Source: Bacteroidales bacterium UBA1064
GTDB lineage: Bacteria > Bacteroidota > Bacteroidia > Bacteroidales > Tenuifilaceae
Direction: 5' to 3'
Length of the DNA: 13,797 nucleotides
Assembly: GCA_002316235.1 (NCBI GenBank)
Contig: DCDD01000004.1
Span: 1-13,797 of the forward strand
Positions 1-7,064 of the stretch are shown here, piece by piece (positions within the stretch are counted from its first letter, which is position 1; every line of letters begins with the position of its first letter). Below the pieces are notes generated by a model that was not told the origin of the DNA, searched no databases, and was given only the letters and a program-made list of their open reading frames with translations. A program made the translations under genes and the position numbers.

Positions 1-31
1 AAAAAAACCGGGTTAGCGGCTAACCCGGTTT
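1..31 (-). terminator. Rho-independent terminator after the winged-helix gene
   Basis: Two perfect 13-base arms (5-17 and 19-31) form a GC-rich hairpin around a central G. Read on the minus strand, the hairpin is followed by an uninterrupted run of T (complement of positions 1-7), the classic intrinsic terminator form. It lies 4 bases past the stop codon of the small winged-helix gene, so it should end the xerD/winged-helix transcript. The plus-strand reading has only three T after the stem, so it is probably one-directional. Confidence 0.9.
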
Positions 32-35
32 AAAG

Positions 36-215
36 CTACTTTTTAATATCATAAAAGCACCGTTGGGGCGAATGGAGCTTGCCATCGGCAACCAGCTTCT
101 TAATCACCTTGTCAACCTCCTTCTTATCAATTCCGGCAGCCTCGGCAATTTCTCCGGCCTTCATCGGTTTTCCAGCAGATGATAGGGTTTTAACAATTTT
201 TTCTCCAGTATCCAT
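36..215 (-). CDS. Small winged-helix DNA-binding protein
   Basis: A 59-residue protein that is essentially one winged-helix domain. A first helix (EKIVKTLSSAG) leads into a helix-turn-helix (residues about 18-42: KAGEIAEAAGIDKKEVDKVIKKL), followed by a short wing ending in the SPQRCFY motif. Comparable 60-75 residue single-domain proteins occur in anaerobic bacteria and archaea and are usually annotated as MarR-like or hypothetical regulators; their targets are unknown to me. I chose the ATG at 215 because the sequence before it (GTG start at 242, adding MQTSLNHLA) is not domain-like, but the GTG start would sit only 4 bases after the xerD stop and cannot be excluded. It follows xerD closely on the same strand, so they are probably co-transcribed and end at the terminator at 1-31. 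No ligand-binding or dimerisation domain is present. Confidence 0.75.
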   Translation of the reverse strand: MDTGEKIVKTLSSAGKPMKAGEIAEAAGIDKKEVDKVIKKLVADGKLHSPQRCFYDIKK

Positions 216-246
216 AGCTAAATGATTTAAGGATGTTTGCACAAAG

Positions 247-1143
247 TTAACCTCTTGGGTGAAATTTCAAAATGGTTTCACGGAGAAATTCCTTGTCTAG
301 GTGGGTATAGATTTCGGTAGTCAGAATGGATTCATGCCCCAGCATTTCCTGAACTGCACGCAAATCGGCACCTCCCTCCACCAAGTGGGTGGCAAAGGAG
401 TGTCTTAAAGTATGCGGGCTAATATTCCTGGTTATCCCTGCTGCCTTGGCATATTTTTTAATGATGAGAAAAACCATTTCGCGGGTTAGCTGTTTTCCCC
501 TACGATTTAGAAAAACGATGTTCCCAGACTTGGCATCAACAGTAATGCTTACCATTATGCGCTGCGACAAGTACATGTTAATGTCCGCTATAGCCTTATG
601 GCCAATGGGTACCAGCCTCTCCTTGTTTCCCTTTCCCAATACCCGCACGTAACCATCATCAAAAAAAAGGTCGGTAAGCCTTAGGTTTACCAGTTCTGAA
701 ACACGTAACCCACAGCTGTAAAGGGTTTCGATGATTGCCTTGTTGCGATGCCCATCGGGCATACTCAAATCAACGGCTGCCTCCATGGCATCAATCTCCT
801 CAACGCTTAAAACTTCAGGCAGCTTTCGCCCGGTTTTAGGCAGCTCTATAAGCTCAGTTGGATCGCTGTCAACCACCTCCTCAATAAGCAAGTATTTGTA
901 GAAGCCCCTTACACTTGAAACTATCCTGGCCTGAGAGCGTTTACTCAACCCGCTATCGTGAAGGTGTGCAATAAAGTCCTGAATTTGCTCTCCGGTAACC
1001 GATTCGGGCTCTACCCCTATAATCTCTGCATAACCATACAACTTCATCATGTCTGTATGGTAAGCTGCCACCGAATTTTTAGAGAGAGATTTTTCCAGCT
1101 TTAAAAAATTAATATAATCCTCAATAGCGGCGCTCCATCCCAT
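247..1143 (-). CDS. xerD: Site-specific tyrosine recombinase XerD
   Basis: A 298-residue tyrosine recombinase, the same length as E. coli XerD. Residues 1-90 form the SAM-like core-binding domain (INFLKLEKSLSKNSVAAY). The catalytic domain carries the complete set of active residues: Arg147 (CGLRVSE), Lys171 (GKGNKE), His244 and Arg247 (HTLRH), His270 (MLGH) and the nucleophile Tyr279 (IYTH). His244, Arg247, His270 and Tyr279 fall at the same numbers as in E. coli XerD. With XerC it resolves chromosome dimers at dif during division, acting in the cytoplasm with FtsK. The context is housekeeping, with no attachment-site repeats or phage genes, so this is a cellular XerD rather than an element integrase. 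The ATG at 1143 opens directly into the conserved N-terminal helix. No dif-like site was recognised in the window. Confidence 0.95.
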   Translation of the reverse strand: MGWSAAIEDYINFLKLEKSLSKNSVAAYHTDMMKLYGYAEIIGVEPESVTGEQIQDFIAHLHDSGLSKRSQARIVSSVRGFYKYLLIEEVVDSDPTELIELPKTGRKLPEVLSVEEIDAMEAAVDLSMPDGHRNKAIIETLYSCGLRVSELVNLRLTDLFFDDGYVRVLGKGNKERLVPIGHKAIADINMYLSQRIMVSITVDAKSGNIVFLNRRGKQLTREMVFLIIKKYAKAAGITRNISPHTLRHSFATHLVEGGADLRAVQEMLGHESILTTEIYTHLDKEFLRETILKFHPRG

Positions 1144-1357
1144 AAAACCATTCTTTTACAATTCTTTCACCACAATACAACCAGATTTATAAGTATAACG
1201 AAAATACAAATCGCCATACTCAGAGTTTGCTGCAAATAAACATAACGAAAAGGCAATTTTACAAAGTTTTCTGAATTTCTTTTAAATTTATACGTTATCG
1301 CCCTCGTATATGGTTCTGGGCGCTATTTAAAAAATTTATGTTTCTCTAAATATTGAG

Positions 1358-1365
1358 TAGTTTTG
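1358..1365 (+). promoter_or_regulatory. Bacteroidota-type -7 promoter element of pyk
   Basis: TAGTTTTG matches the Bacteroidota primary sigma factor -7 consensus TAnnTTTG at every defined base. The upstream -33 element is weak: TTTATG at 1335-1340 lies at about the right distance. Transcription would begin near 1371-1373, giving a leader of only about 14 bases before the ATG at 1386. This also argues against any translation start upstream of 1373. Confidence 0.65.
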
Positions 1366-1385
1366 CACCGAAAAATTTAGCGAGT

Positions 1386-2810
1386 ATGCTTAAAAGGACA
1401 AAAATCGTGGCCACCATATCCGACCAGCGGTGTGAGGTCTCCTTCATCAAGTCGTTGTATGATGCCGGAATGAACGTTGCCAGGCTTAACACCGCCCACA
1501 TGAATCCCAGCGGGGCTAAAATATTGATAGATAACATCCGAAAAGTATCCGACCATATTGCCATTCTGGTTGACACCAAGGGTCCAGAAATCCGGACTTC
1601 ATCTAAGGGAGCTGAGGTTAAGGTTCAGCAAGGTATGACGGTAAAGATATCGGGCGACCCGAACGGAGAATCGGGTGGCGACAACATTTTTGTTAGCTAC
1701 CCAAACATACACGAGGAGGTACCTGTTGGAAACGCAGTGTTGATTGATGATGGAGAAATTGAACTTAGGGTAAGGAGTGTGAGCCACGATGCCCTGGTAT
1801 GCGAAGTTGAAAATGGAGGTGTAATAAAGCTACGGAAAAGCGTAAACCTTCCTGGTGTGCATATCAACCTTCCCTCGCTTACCCAAAAGGATAAGGATTT
1901 TGTGCAGTTTGCCGTTGAAAATAGGGTTGATTTTATTGCCCACAGCTTTGTGAGGAATAAGCACGATGTGCTTGAAATAAAGGAAATACTTCAACAGCAA
2001 AAAAGCCCAATAAAAGTTATAGCCAAAATTGAAAATCAGCAAGGAGTTGATAATATTGACGAAATACTCGACCATGCCTACGGCATAATGGTAGCGCGGG
2101 GCGATTTAGGCATTGAGATACCTTCCGAAAAACTACCCATTATCCAGAACCGGATTGTACGAAAATGCATTGAAAGCAAAAAGCCGGTTATCATCGCCAC
2201 CCAAATGCTACACACCATGATTGAGCATCCCCGTCCCACCCGTGCCGAAATTAGCGATATAGCCAACGCCATATACCAACGGGCTGATGCCATTATGCTT
2301 AGCGGTGAAACGGCTTATGGGGCCTATCCTGTTGAGGCTGTTAACGTGATGACCCGAGTGGCAAATGAAGTTGAAGATGTTTTGGAGACCGACTCGTCAA
2401 TTAATCTGGCTAGAATTAACAATGAAGTTACTGCAGCTCTTGCAAAATCAGCGGTTAGGGCATGTTCAATGCTGCCCGTTAGGGCAATTATTGTGGACAC
2501 GCTTACCGGGCGCACCGGACGTTACCTATCGGCATTCAGAGGCCAAATTCCTATTTATGCAATTTGCTACAACGAGCATGTTATGCGCCAACTTGCACTT
2601 TCATACGGAATTGAGGCATTCTACATGGAACCGCGTCAATCACGCGACCATTTCCTCAGCGACGCAATAAGCTACATGCTTGAACAGCGTAAAATTGCCT
2701 CGGAGGACATGGTGCTTATTATTGGGGGCAGCTTTGGCCCGAGCAATGGCGCAACCTTTATGGAAATTGGCAAGGTGAAAAATCTGGCAAAAAAAAAGGG
2801 TGAGTTCTAA
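1386..2810 (+). CDS. pyk: Pyruvate kinase
   Basis: A 474-residue cytoplasmic enzyme that makes pyruvate and ATP from phosphoenolpyruvate and ADP, the last step of glycolysis. Visible family motifs in order are TKIVATISD at the N-terminus, the RLNTAHM loop (the Bacteroidota variant of RLNFSH), DTKGPEIRT, the pyruvate kinase signature with its catalytic lysine (VIAKIENQQG), ARGDLGIEIP, TQMLHTMIEHPRPTRAE and IMLSGETAYGAYP. A C-terminal allosteric-type domain follows. Length is typical (about 470-480). The frame stays open to a TTG at 1353, but that codon lies inside the promoter, and MLKRTKIV is the usual family start, so the ATG at 1386 was chosen. It is the only plus-strand gene here, transcribed divergently from xerD and convergently with hydG. 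No clear intrinsic terminator follows it. Confidence 0.96.
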   Translation: MLKRTKIVATISDQRCEVSFIKSLYDAGMNVARLNTAHMNPSGAKILIDNIRKVSDHIAILVDTKGPEIRTSSKGAEVKVQQGMTVKISGDPNGESGGDNIFVSYPNIHEEVPVGNAVLIDDGEIELRVRSVSHDALVCEVENGGVIKLRKSVNLPGVHINLPSLTQKDKDFVQFAVENRVDFIAHSFVRNKHDVLEIKEILQQQKSPIKVIAKIENQQGVDNIDEILDHAYGIMVARGDLGIEIPSEKLPIIQNRIVRKCIESKKPVIIATQMLHTMIEHPRPTRAEISDIANAIYQRADAIMLSGETAYGAYPVEAVNVMTRVANEVEDVLETDSSINLARINNEVTAALAKSAVRACSMLPVRAIIVDTLTGRTGRYLSAFRGQIPIYAICYNEHVMRQLALSYGIEAFYMEPRQSRDHFLSDAISYMLEQRKIASEDMVLIIGGSFGPSNGATFMEIGKVKNLAKKKGEF

Positions 2811-3019
2811 TAACGTTTAAATAGCCAATTCAACCATTTTTAAGCCTTTCAGATTAATTCTCTACAATTTTTCCAGAGTTCTACATATCTTGCTTATTTT
2901 TAGATGGGTTGATGTTTTGCTCCGATTCGCGTCGTGGACAGATGGCAGGTTCCTAAAACCGCACTTGCTACGCGCAAAATGAATGGGATTAGCTGACAGC
3001 TATGGTTAACACTTTACAT
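2811..3019. other. Convergent intergenic gap without recognised gene
   Basis: This is the spacer between the ends of pyk (plus) and hydG (minus), excluding the hydG terminator. It has no open reading frame with family character, no tRNA-like fold and no strong hairpin with a T-run for pyk. The stretch 2920-3005 is visibly richer in G and C than the AT-rich flanks and contains the small palindrome AGCTGACAGCT near 2991; I could not assign a role. Confidence 0.5.
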
Positions 3020-3051
3020 AAAAAAACCCATCTGCTATTAAGGTAGATGGG
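3020..3051 (-). terminator. Rho-independent terminator after hydG
   Basis: Arms CCCATCT (3027-3033) and AGATGGG (3045-3051) form a 7-base-pair stem with an 11-base loop. On the minus strand the stem is followed by seven T (complement of 3020-3026). It lies 59 bases beyond the hydG stop and is the only clear intrinsic terminator in the whole minus-strand hydrogenase region, so it marks that region's downstream boundary. Confidence 0.85.
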
Positions 3052-3110
3052 CTATACAAGGTTATAAGCTGTGCATCACATAATTCTAGTAAAAACGGAA
3101 GGAACCTTTG

Positions 3111-4538
3111 CTAAAAGTATAAATCCCTCTCCCCTGCCTTTATTCGCTCCATACGACGTTTTATTTCCTCTACATTCTGATTTCCATCCAGCTCGGTCAA
3201 GGTTTTATCAATCAACCTGTACCCCTTATCCTTAACCTCGGGTGTAGCATAGTCAACCAGATACTCGGTTAGGGTGAGAACTGCATTTGGGGTACAGTAA
3301 CGTTTGATAAACCCTGGTACAGAAAACTCCATAAAATGCTCGCCGGTTCGCCCCAGGCGGTAACATGCCGTGCAAAACGAGGGGATATAATCATGTTCCA
3401 CCAAATCGTCAACCACCTCGCCCAAAGATCGGCTGTCGCCAATTTCAAACTGCTCACGATTAAGATTTTGCTTCTCGTTTTTAGACTCAATATAAGCGCC
3501 CAGCTCCAGCTTAGTTCCTCCATCAATTTGAGAGACGCCAAACTGCAAAACCTTTTGCCTAACATGCACGGGTTCACGAGCGGTAAGAATCATGCCGGTG
3601 TAGGGGACAGCTAGCCGCAGGATTGCCACCAACTTGACAAAGTCATCGTCAGAAACAAAATACTGGTTGGTAATATCCAGACCTGAAGCCGACTTTATAC
3701 GCGGAAAAGATATGGTGTGGGGGCCAACGTTGTAACAAGCCTCAAGGTGGTTGGTATGCCTAACCAGCCCCAACACCTCAAAACGCCAGTCATACAGGCC
3801 CATCAATGCACCAATTCCAACATCGTCCAAACCAGCCTCCTGTGCCCTATCGAGCGAGGTGAGCCGCCATTCAAAATCCCGCTTTTTACCTGCCTGGTGG
3901 TACCAACTATAAGCTTCAGGGTTGTATGTTTCCTGAAAAATCTGGTAGGTGCCAATCCCTGCCTTTTTCACTTTCAAAAAATCTTCAACGCTTAGCGGTG
4001 CAGCATTAATGTTTACCCGCCGAATTTCACCTCTATCCTTTTTAACCCCGTAAACCAGGCGAACGGTGTGGGCAATGTAGTCGGCGGAGTACTCCGGGTG
4101 TTCTCCGTAAACCAGTATCAGCCTTTTCTGACCGTTATCCTCAAGCGCCTCAACCTCCTTGGTAATTTCCTCATCCGAAAGGGTTACCCTCACAGCTTCG
4201 GTGTTGGAGGTTCTGAACCCGCAATACTTACAGTTGTTTGTGCACTTATTCCCGATGTAAAGCGGCGCAAATAGGACAATTCTATTGCCGTAAACCTTTT
4301 GTTTAAGTGTACGAGCTCCCTGCAGGATTTCCTCAACAAGCTCAGGCTCGGAGGTATTTACCAGAACTGCAACCTCCTCAAGGTTTAGCCGATGCTTGTC
4401 GAGCGATTTGGCAATGATTTCCCTCACCCTTTCGCGGGTGGGCTTGGCGCTGTTGATGTAACCCCAAATTTCATCGGGATCGATGAAAGGTTTCATTCGC
4501 TCATCGGGAATGCTGTAAACTTCAGGATTAAATTTCAT
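3111..4538 (-). CDS. hydG: [FeFe]-hydrogenase maturase HydG (radical SAM)
   Basis: A 475-residue radical SAM tyrosine lyase. In this family it cleaves tyrosine to p-cresol and dehydroglycine, from which the CO and CN ligands of the H-cluster iron are made as an Fe(CO)2(CN) synthon. The radical SAM cluster motif CxxxCxxC is at Cys99, Cys103 and Cys106 (KCTNNCKYC). The HydG-specific C-terminal auxiliary cluster motif CX2CX22C is at Cys389, Cys392 and Cys415. This last motif separates it from ThiH, and the overall length fits HydG. The GPHT motif of the family is at 272-275. It is the last gene of the hydrogenase block, 231 bases after the TM1266-like gene, and is followed by a terminator. The gap upstream holds several inverted repeats, so hydG may have its own control. 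The partner maturases HydE and HydF are not in the window. Confidence 0.97.
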   Translation of the reverse strand: MKFNPEVYSIPDERMKPFIDPDEIWGYINSAKPTRERVREIIAKSLDKHRLNLEEVAVLVNTSEPELVEEILQGARTLKQKVYGNRIVLFAPLYIGNKCTNNCKYCGFRTSNTEAVRVTLSDEEITKEVEALEDNGQKRLILVYGEHPEYSADYIAHTVRLVYGVKKDRGEIRRVNINAAPLSVEDFLKVKKAGIGTYQIFQETYNPEAYSWYHQAGKKRDFEWRLTSLDRAQEAGLDDVGIGALMGLYDWRFEVLGLVRHTNHLEACYNVGPHTISFPRIKSASGLDITNQYFVSDDDFVKLVAILRLAVPYTGMILTAREPVHVRQKVLQFGVSQIDGGTKLELGAYIESKNEKQNLNREQFEIGDSRSLGEVVDDLVEHDYIPSFCTACYRLGRTGEHFMEFSVPGFIKRYCTPNAVLTLTEYLVDYATPEVKDKGYRLIDKTLTELDGNQNVEEIKRRMERIKAGERDLYF

Positions 4539-4575
4539 TTGTTTGCAAATTAATTGTTAATATTTAGTTGGTAAT

Positions 4576-4596
4576 GCATGCAAAGAGTTGCAATGC
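4576..4596. repeat. Imperfect inverted repeat upstream of hydG
   Basis: GCATGCAA, then AGAG, then TTGCAATGC. The arms are complementary apart from one bulged base, and the element sits about 38 bases before the hydG start. It could be a regulator binding site or an RNA hairpin in the hydG leader. No T-run follows on the minus strand, so it is not a terminator. Confidence 0.45.
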
Positions 4597-4674
4597 CCCT
4601 CATTTCATAATTTTAAGTAATTCATCATTTTTTTCACGCTTCGTACTAAATCTTCCCCATAACATATATACTTC

Positions 4675-4744
4675 ATGGGAATGAATATGCTTTGCATACC
4701 CATAATCTCCAACCTAATGATAGGTTAGAATAGCGCAATTCTAA
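4675..4744. repeat. Three consecutive inverted repeats, TM1266-like gene to hydG gap
   Basis: Three hairpin-capable elements lie next to each other. The first pairs ATGGG (4675-4679) with CCCAT (4699-4703) and TATGC (4686-4690) with GCATA (4694-4698), leaving a six-base bulge on one side. The second is AACCTA (4711-4716) with TAGGTT (4721-4726) and a four-base loop. The third is TTAGAAT (4725-4731) with ATTCTAA (4738-4744) and a six-base loop. The second and third share two bases. None is followed by a T-run on the minus strand, so these are more likely leader structure, processing sites or operators than terminators. Confidence 0.5.
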
Positions 4745-4769
4745 TGTAAAGGAGAGAAAATAGGTAGAA

Positions 4770-5015
4770 TTACCCTTTCATCATGAGGGTTTTTACCTGT
4801 ACGCCATCGAGCTTGCCTACCGGACCGGTTAGTGCGCTAATTTCATCACTGGTGCCATCGAGCACCAACGAGATAACACTAACACCCCGCTGCTGAAGCG
4901 GAATCCCCTGCCGGGCGACAATCACGCTGGAATGGGCCGAAAATAGCTGGTTTAACTTCTCCACGCTTCCCCGGTTCTCCACCAGGATAAGCGCCGCCCC
5001 GATTCTCCTTTCCAT
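4770..5015 (-). CDS. TM1266-family iron-only hydrogenase system regulator
   Basis: An 81-residue protein resembling the TM1266 family, called the iron-only hydrogenase system regulator, known from structural genomics as a small ferredoxin-like alpha/beta (ACT/NikR-C-like) fold. Supporting features are the opening strand IGAALILVENR, the central GVSVISLVLDGTSDEISALTG and the family-typical end GKLDGVQVKTL. No DNA-binding domain is present, so it may act through a partner or by binding a small ligand; its ligand is unknown. The ATG at 5015 was chosen over an in-frame TTG at 5063 because AAAGGAG (5023-5029 on the complement) sits 7 bases before it, the best ribosome-binding site in the window, and the family starts here. 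It lies between ribF and hydG on the same strand. Confidence 0.82.
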   Translation of the reverse strand: MERRIGAALILVENRGSVEKLNQLFSAHSSVIVARQGIPLQQRGVSVISLVLDGTSDEISALTGPVGKLDGVQVKTLMMKG

Positions 5016-5022
5016 CAGAGTT

Positions 5023-5029
5023 CTCCTTT
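5023..5029 (-). promoter_or_regulatory. Strong ribosome-binding site of the TM1266-like gene
   Basis: AAAGGAG on the minus strand, 7 bases before the ATG at 5015. It fixes the start of the TM1266-like gene and is unusual here, since neighbouring genes such as hydG, ribF and the sensor-kinase gene show no Shine-Dalgarno match at this spacing. It may mean this small protein is translated efficiently. Confidence 0.65.
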
Positions 5030-5187
5030 GGATTAGAACTGTTAGCTGAATCCTCGAAAGCAATTAAAATTCCTTTCCCGGATACAGATTTTTAACCTTG
5101 AAATACAAGTTTAATTACGTCGTAAAGTTACAAATAGTTACGCTATGCTTCAGCACAAAAAGCTTTAAAATTTATCGGAGCTGCTCC

Positions 5188-6132
5188 TTAAAAAATGAGC
5201 TCATCCAAGGAGCTGCAAGCTGCCGAAAGCTGACTAGTCAGGCGTTCCTCATCAGCTATGTCAACATGATCGGCAAGCTGTTTTTGGAAAAACAACTTTG
5301 CATCATCCTCGGAAAGGATATTATCAAACTCCATTATATGAACGTCAACGTTGAGTGGCCCTAAAACGGGTTCATTACTGCCGTAATTGTCGAGCCAAAT
5401 AATGGCCATGGCGCGGTAATGGGTGCTATTCCATTCGAGAGTGACAGCGTAAATACCCTCGTGGGGTATCAGCTTTCCTGCTTCCTCAATTTGAACGGTA
5501 AGGGTGGGGAATCCTGCTCTCTGGAAAATATGAGCACCTTTGCCCAAAGTACCCATAATAATAAAGTGATGGTCGAGGTAGGCGTTGGCCCGTTGAATTT
5601 TACCCTCGAGCAAAGCCTTACGGATTGCAGTGGAGCTAACGGTTTCCTGCTGAATATCCTGCTCTGGAATTTCCTCTACTCCAAAGTTGTACTGCAGGCC
5701 AAGGCGTTTCAGCTCTTCAAAATCTCCCTCGCGGTTATGGCCAAAATGGTGGTTAAACCCGACAACTACGAACCGGGCGTGAAGCTTTGCTATTAAAAAA
5801 TGCTGTATAAAGTCAACCGACGAGATATGGGAAAACTCCAAGGTAAACCTGACTATAATCAGGTGATCAAGACCTGTTTTGCTTAAAAGTTCAATTTTTT
5901 CCTTTTGTGAAAGTATGAAGACCAGATTCTTACCAGCATTTTCGGGGTACAGAACCTTGCGGGGGTGCGGATAAAAAGTAATAAGCACCGATTCACCGTC
6001 AATACCTCTGGCAATATCGTTTATTCTCTTAAGAATGGCTTTATGGCCTATATGCACGCCATCAAAAGAGCCCGTTGTAACCACAGGATTCTTAATATAG
6101 CCAACATTATCAAAACCATAGTGTACCTGCAT
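5188..6132 (-). CDS. ribF: RibF: FAD synthetase with a diverged riboflavin kinase domain
   Basis: A 314-residue RibF-family protein; the family phosphorylates riboflavin to FMN and adenylates FMN to FAD. The N-terminal FMN adenylyltransferase domain (about 1-180) is canonical: TGSFDGVHIGH (20-30), TFYPHPRKVLYPE, VGFNHHFGHNREGD (124-137) and SSTAIR (166-171). The C-terminal riboflavin kinase domain (about 185-314) is recognisable from GFPT and LIPHEGIYAV but odd. The PTAN motif reads PTLT (209-212), the usual VEVH glutamate is Asp263 (VDVH), the NIGxRPT segment is replaced by IIWLDNYGSNEP, and the FDGDIYG segment reads FDNILSE. FAD synthesis is therefore well supported, while kinase activity is doubtful. 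It lies 35 bases after rex and upstream of the TM1266-like gene; flavin supply fits the FMN-containing HydB, though this link is inference. Confidence 0.88.
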   Translation of the reverse strand: MQVHYGFDNVGYIKNPVVTTGSFDGVHIGHKAILKRINDIARGIDGESVLITFYPHPRKVLYPENAGKNLVFILSQKEKIELLSKTGLDHLIIVRFTLEFSHISSVDFIQHFLIAKLHARFVVVGFNHHFGHNREGDFEELKRLGLQYNFGVEEIPEQDIQQETVSSTAIRKALLEGKIQRANAYLDHHFIIMGTLGKGAHIFQRAGFPTLTVQIEEAGKLIPHEGIYAVTLEWNSTHYRAMAIIWLDNYGSNEPVLGPLNVDVHIMEFDNILSEDDAKLFFQKQLADHVDIADEERLTSQLSAACSSLDELIF

Positions 6133-6167
6133 TTAGGAGACAACGTTTAAGGTTGAAGTTTTACTAG

Positions 6168-6791
6168 CTACTCATCCTTAGTTTTAACGAAATAGGCAAC
6201 CTTTTCCAATGAAGTAATCATATCAAATTCTTCAAGATAAACTGTATCGGGGACATTTAATGGAATGGTGGTAAAGTTAAGGATTCCTTTAATCCCGGCA
6301 GAAACCAGCTGTTCAGCCACCTGGGTTGCCGAGTCGGGCGGGGAAGTAATGATAGCAATTGAAATCTCATACCGTTTGGAAATTTCAAGTAAATCCTTCA
6401 TGTGAAAGCAGTTAACACCAGCTATAACACGGTTAACCTTATTCGGATCAACGTCGAATGCAGCAACAATATTTAGCTTTGGCCGCTTACCGTTGAAGTA
6501 TGAAGTGATAGCACGCCCCATGTTGCCCATTCCTACTACGGCAACATTTAAGCCTTTCTCGTGGTCAATAAGGGCGCCTATTACATCGGCCAACTCCTGG
6601 GTGTCGTACCCCTTTTTCTTAATGCTGGAGTAGCCGATAAGCATTAAATCGCGCCTTACCTGAACAGCTGTGATGTTATGAATTCCGGCCAACTCGTGGG
6701 AGTAAATGTGTGTTTTCCCTTTAGCTATACAACTTAGCAGGGTACGACGATATTCACTCAGCCTTTCAACGGTTTTCTCGGGAAGCTTCAT
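6168..6791 (-). CDS. rex: Redox-sensing transcriptional repressor Rex
   Basis: A 207-residue Rex protein. The family represses fermentation and hydrogenase genes when NADH is low relative to NAD+, and NADH binding releases it from DNA. The N-terminal winged helix (about 1-72) opens with LPEKTVERLSEYRR and carries the recognition region TAVQVRRDL. The Rossmann domain has the GMGNMG dinucleotide loop (87-92), and Asp113 in AAFDVDP is placed to bind the adenine ribose. The C-terminal helix used in the domain-swapped dimer is visible at 190-204. The segment IKKKGYD replaces the common GxPGxGY wing sequence, a mild divergence. It lies between the sensor-kinase block and ribF, so it is likely to control the hydrogenase genes, possibly including itself. 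No complete Rex operator was found in the window. Confidence 0.93.
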   Translation of the reverse strand: MKLPEKTVERLSEYRRTLLSCIAKGKTHIYSHELAGIHNITAVQVRRDLMLIGYSSIKKKGYDTQELADVIGALIDHEKGLNVAVVGMGNMGRAITSYFNGKRPKLNIVAAFDVDPNKVNRVIAGVNCFHMKDLLEISKRYEISIAIITSPPDSATQVAEQLVSAGIKGILNFTTIPLNVPDTVYLEEFDMITSLEKVAYFVKTKDE

Positions 6792-6850
6792 TCTATTAAT
6801 AAAATTTAAATTGACTTAGCTAGTTCAGCTTTATATTCATCACAATCCTT

Positions 6851-6873
6851 AGCCTGCCTATGAACATAAGGCT
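6851..6873. repeat. Inverted repeat upstream of rex
   Basis: AGCCT, GCC, TATG, AA, CATA, AGGCT: GCCTATG pairs with CATAAGGC apart from one bulged A. It is about 60 bases before the rex start, inside the leader if the promoter at 6976-6983 is used. It is a candidate operator or leader hairpin of unknown function and does not match the Rex consensus. Confidence 0.35.
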
Positions 6874-6975
6874 ATGCATGTTTTAAAGGTAAATTTATAT
6901 AGCTTTGGACTAGTAAACTATTTTCTTCGCCAACTTCAACTCGTATTGAAAATAGCGAAAATGTAGAATCATGCA

Positions 6976-6983
6976 CAAAACTA
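6976..6983 (-). promoter_or_regulatory. Candidate -7 promoter element for rex
   Basis: On the minus strand this reads TAGTTTTG, the same octamer as the pyk element and a full match to TAnnTTTG. The -33 region has only a T-rich stretch, without a clear TTTG. It is the only full -7 match seen in the 273-base gap between the receiver-histidine kinase and rex, and would give a leader of roughly 180 bases. It would let rex, ribF and the TM1266-like gene be expressed separately from hydBA. Confidence 0.4.
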
Positions 6984-7064
6984 AATATCTTTTTAAAAAT
7001 GTTACGCTTTTCTTTAGGTTATGAAGTAAAAGAAAGATATATGTTTAACAAAGGTCAGTGCTAG

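Noticed and set aside
247..1143. Tyrosine recombinase as a mobile-element integrase
   Set aside because: Length and catalytic residue spacing match cellular XerD, and there are no flanking direct repeats, tRNA target or phage genes.
1353..1385. N-terminal extension of pyruvate kinase from a TTG codon
   Set aside because: The TTG lies within the predicted promoter, upstream of the likely transcription start, and the extra 11 residues precede the conserved MLKRTKIV start.
5016..5063. TTG start adding 16 residues to the TM1266-like protein
   Set aside because: The strong ribosome-binding site at 5023-5029 lies inside this extension and points to the ATG at 5015; family members begin near there.
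5097..5109. Small palindrome CTTG, AAATA, CAAG between ribF and the TM1266-like gene
   Set aside because: Four-base arms in AT-rich DNA are too short to support a site, and no T-run is present for a terminator.
5419..5796. 125-residue reading frame on the plus strand
   Set aside because: It is antisense to ribF and shows no family motif.
6840..6845. TCACAA, a Rex half-site upstream of rex
   Set aside because: Only one half is present; the base pairs at the required spacing do not match, so this is expected by chance.
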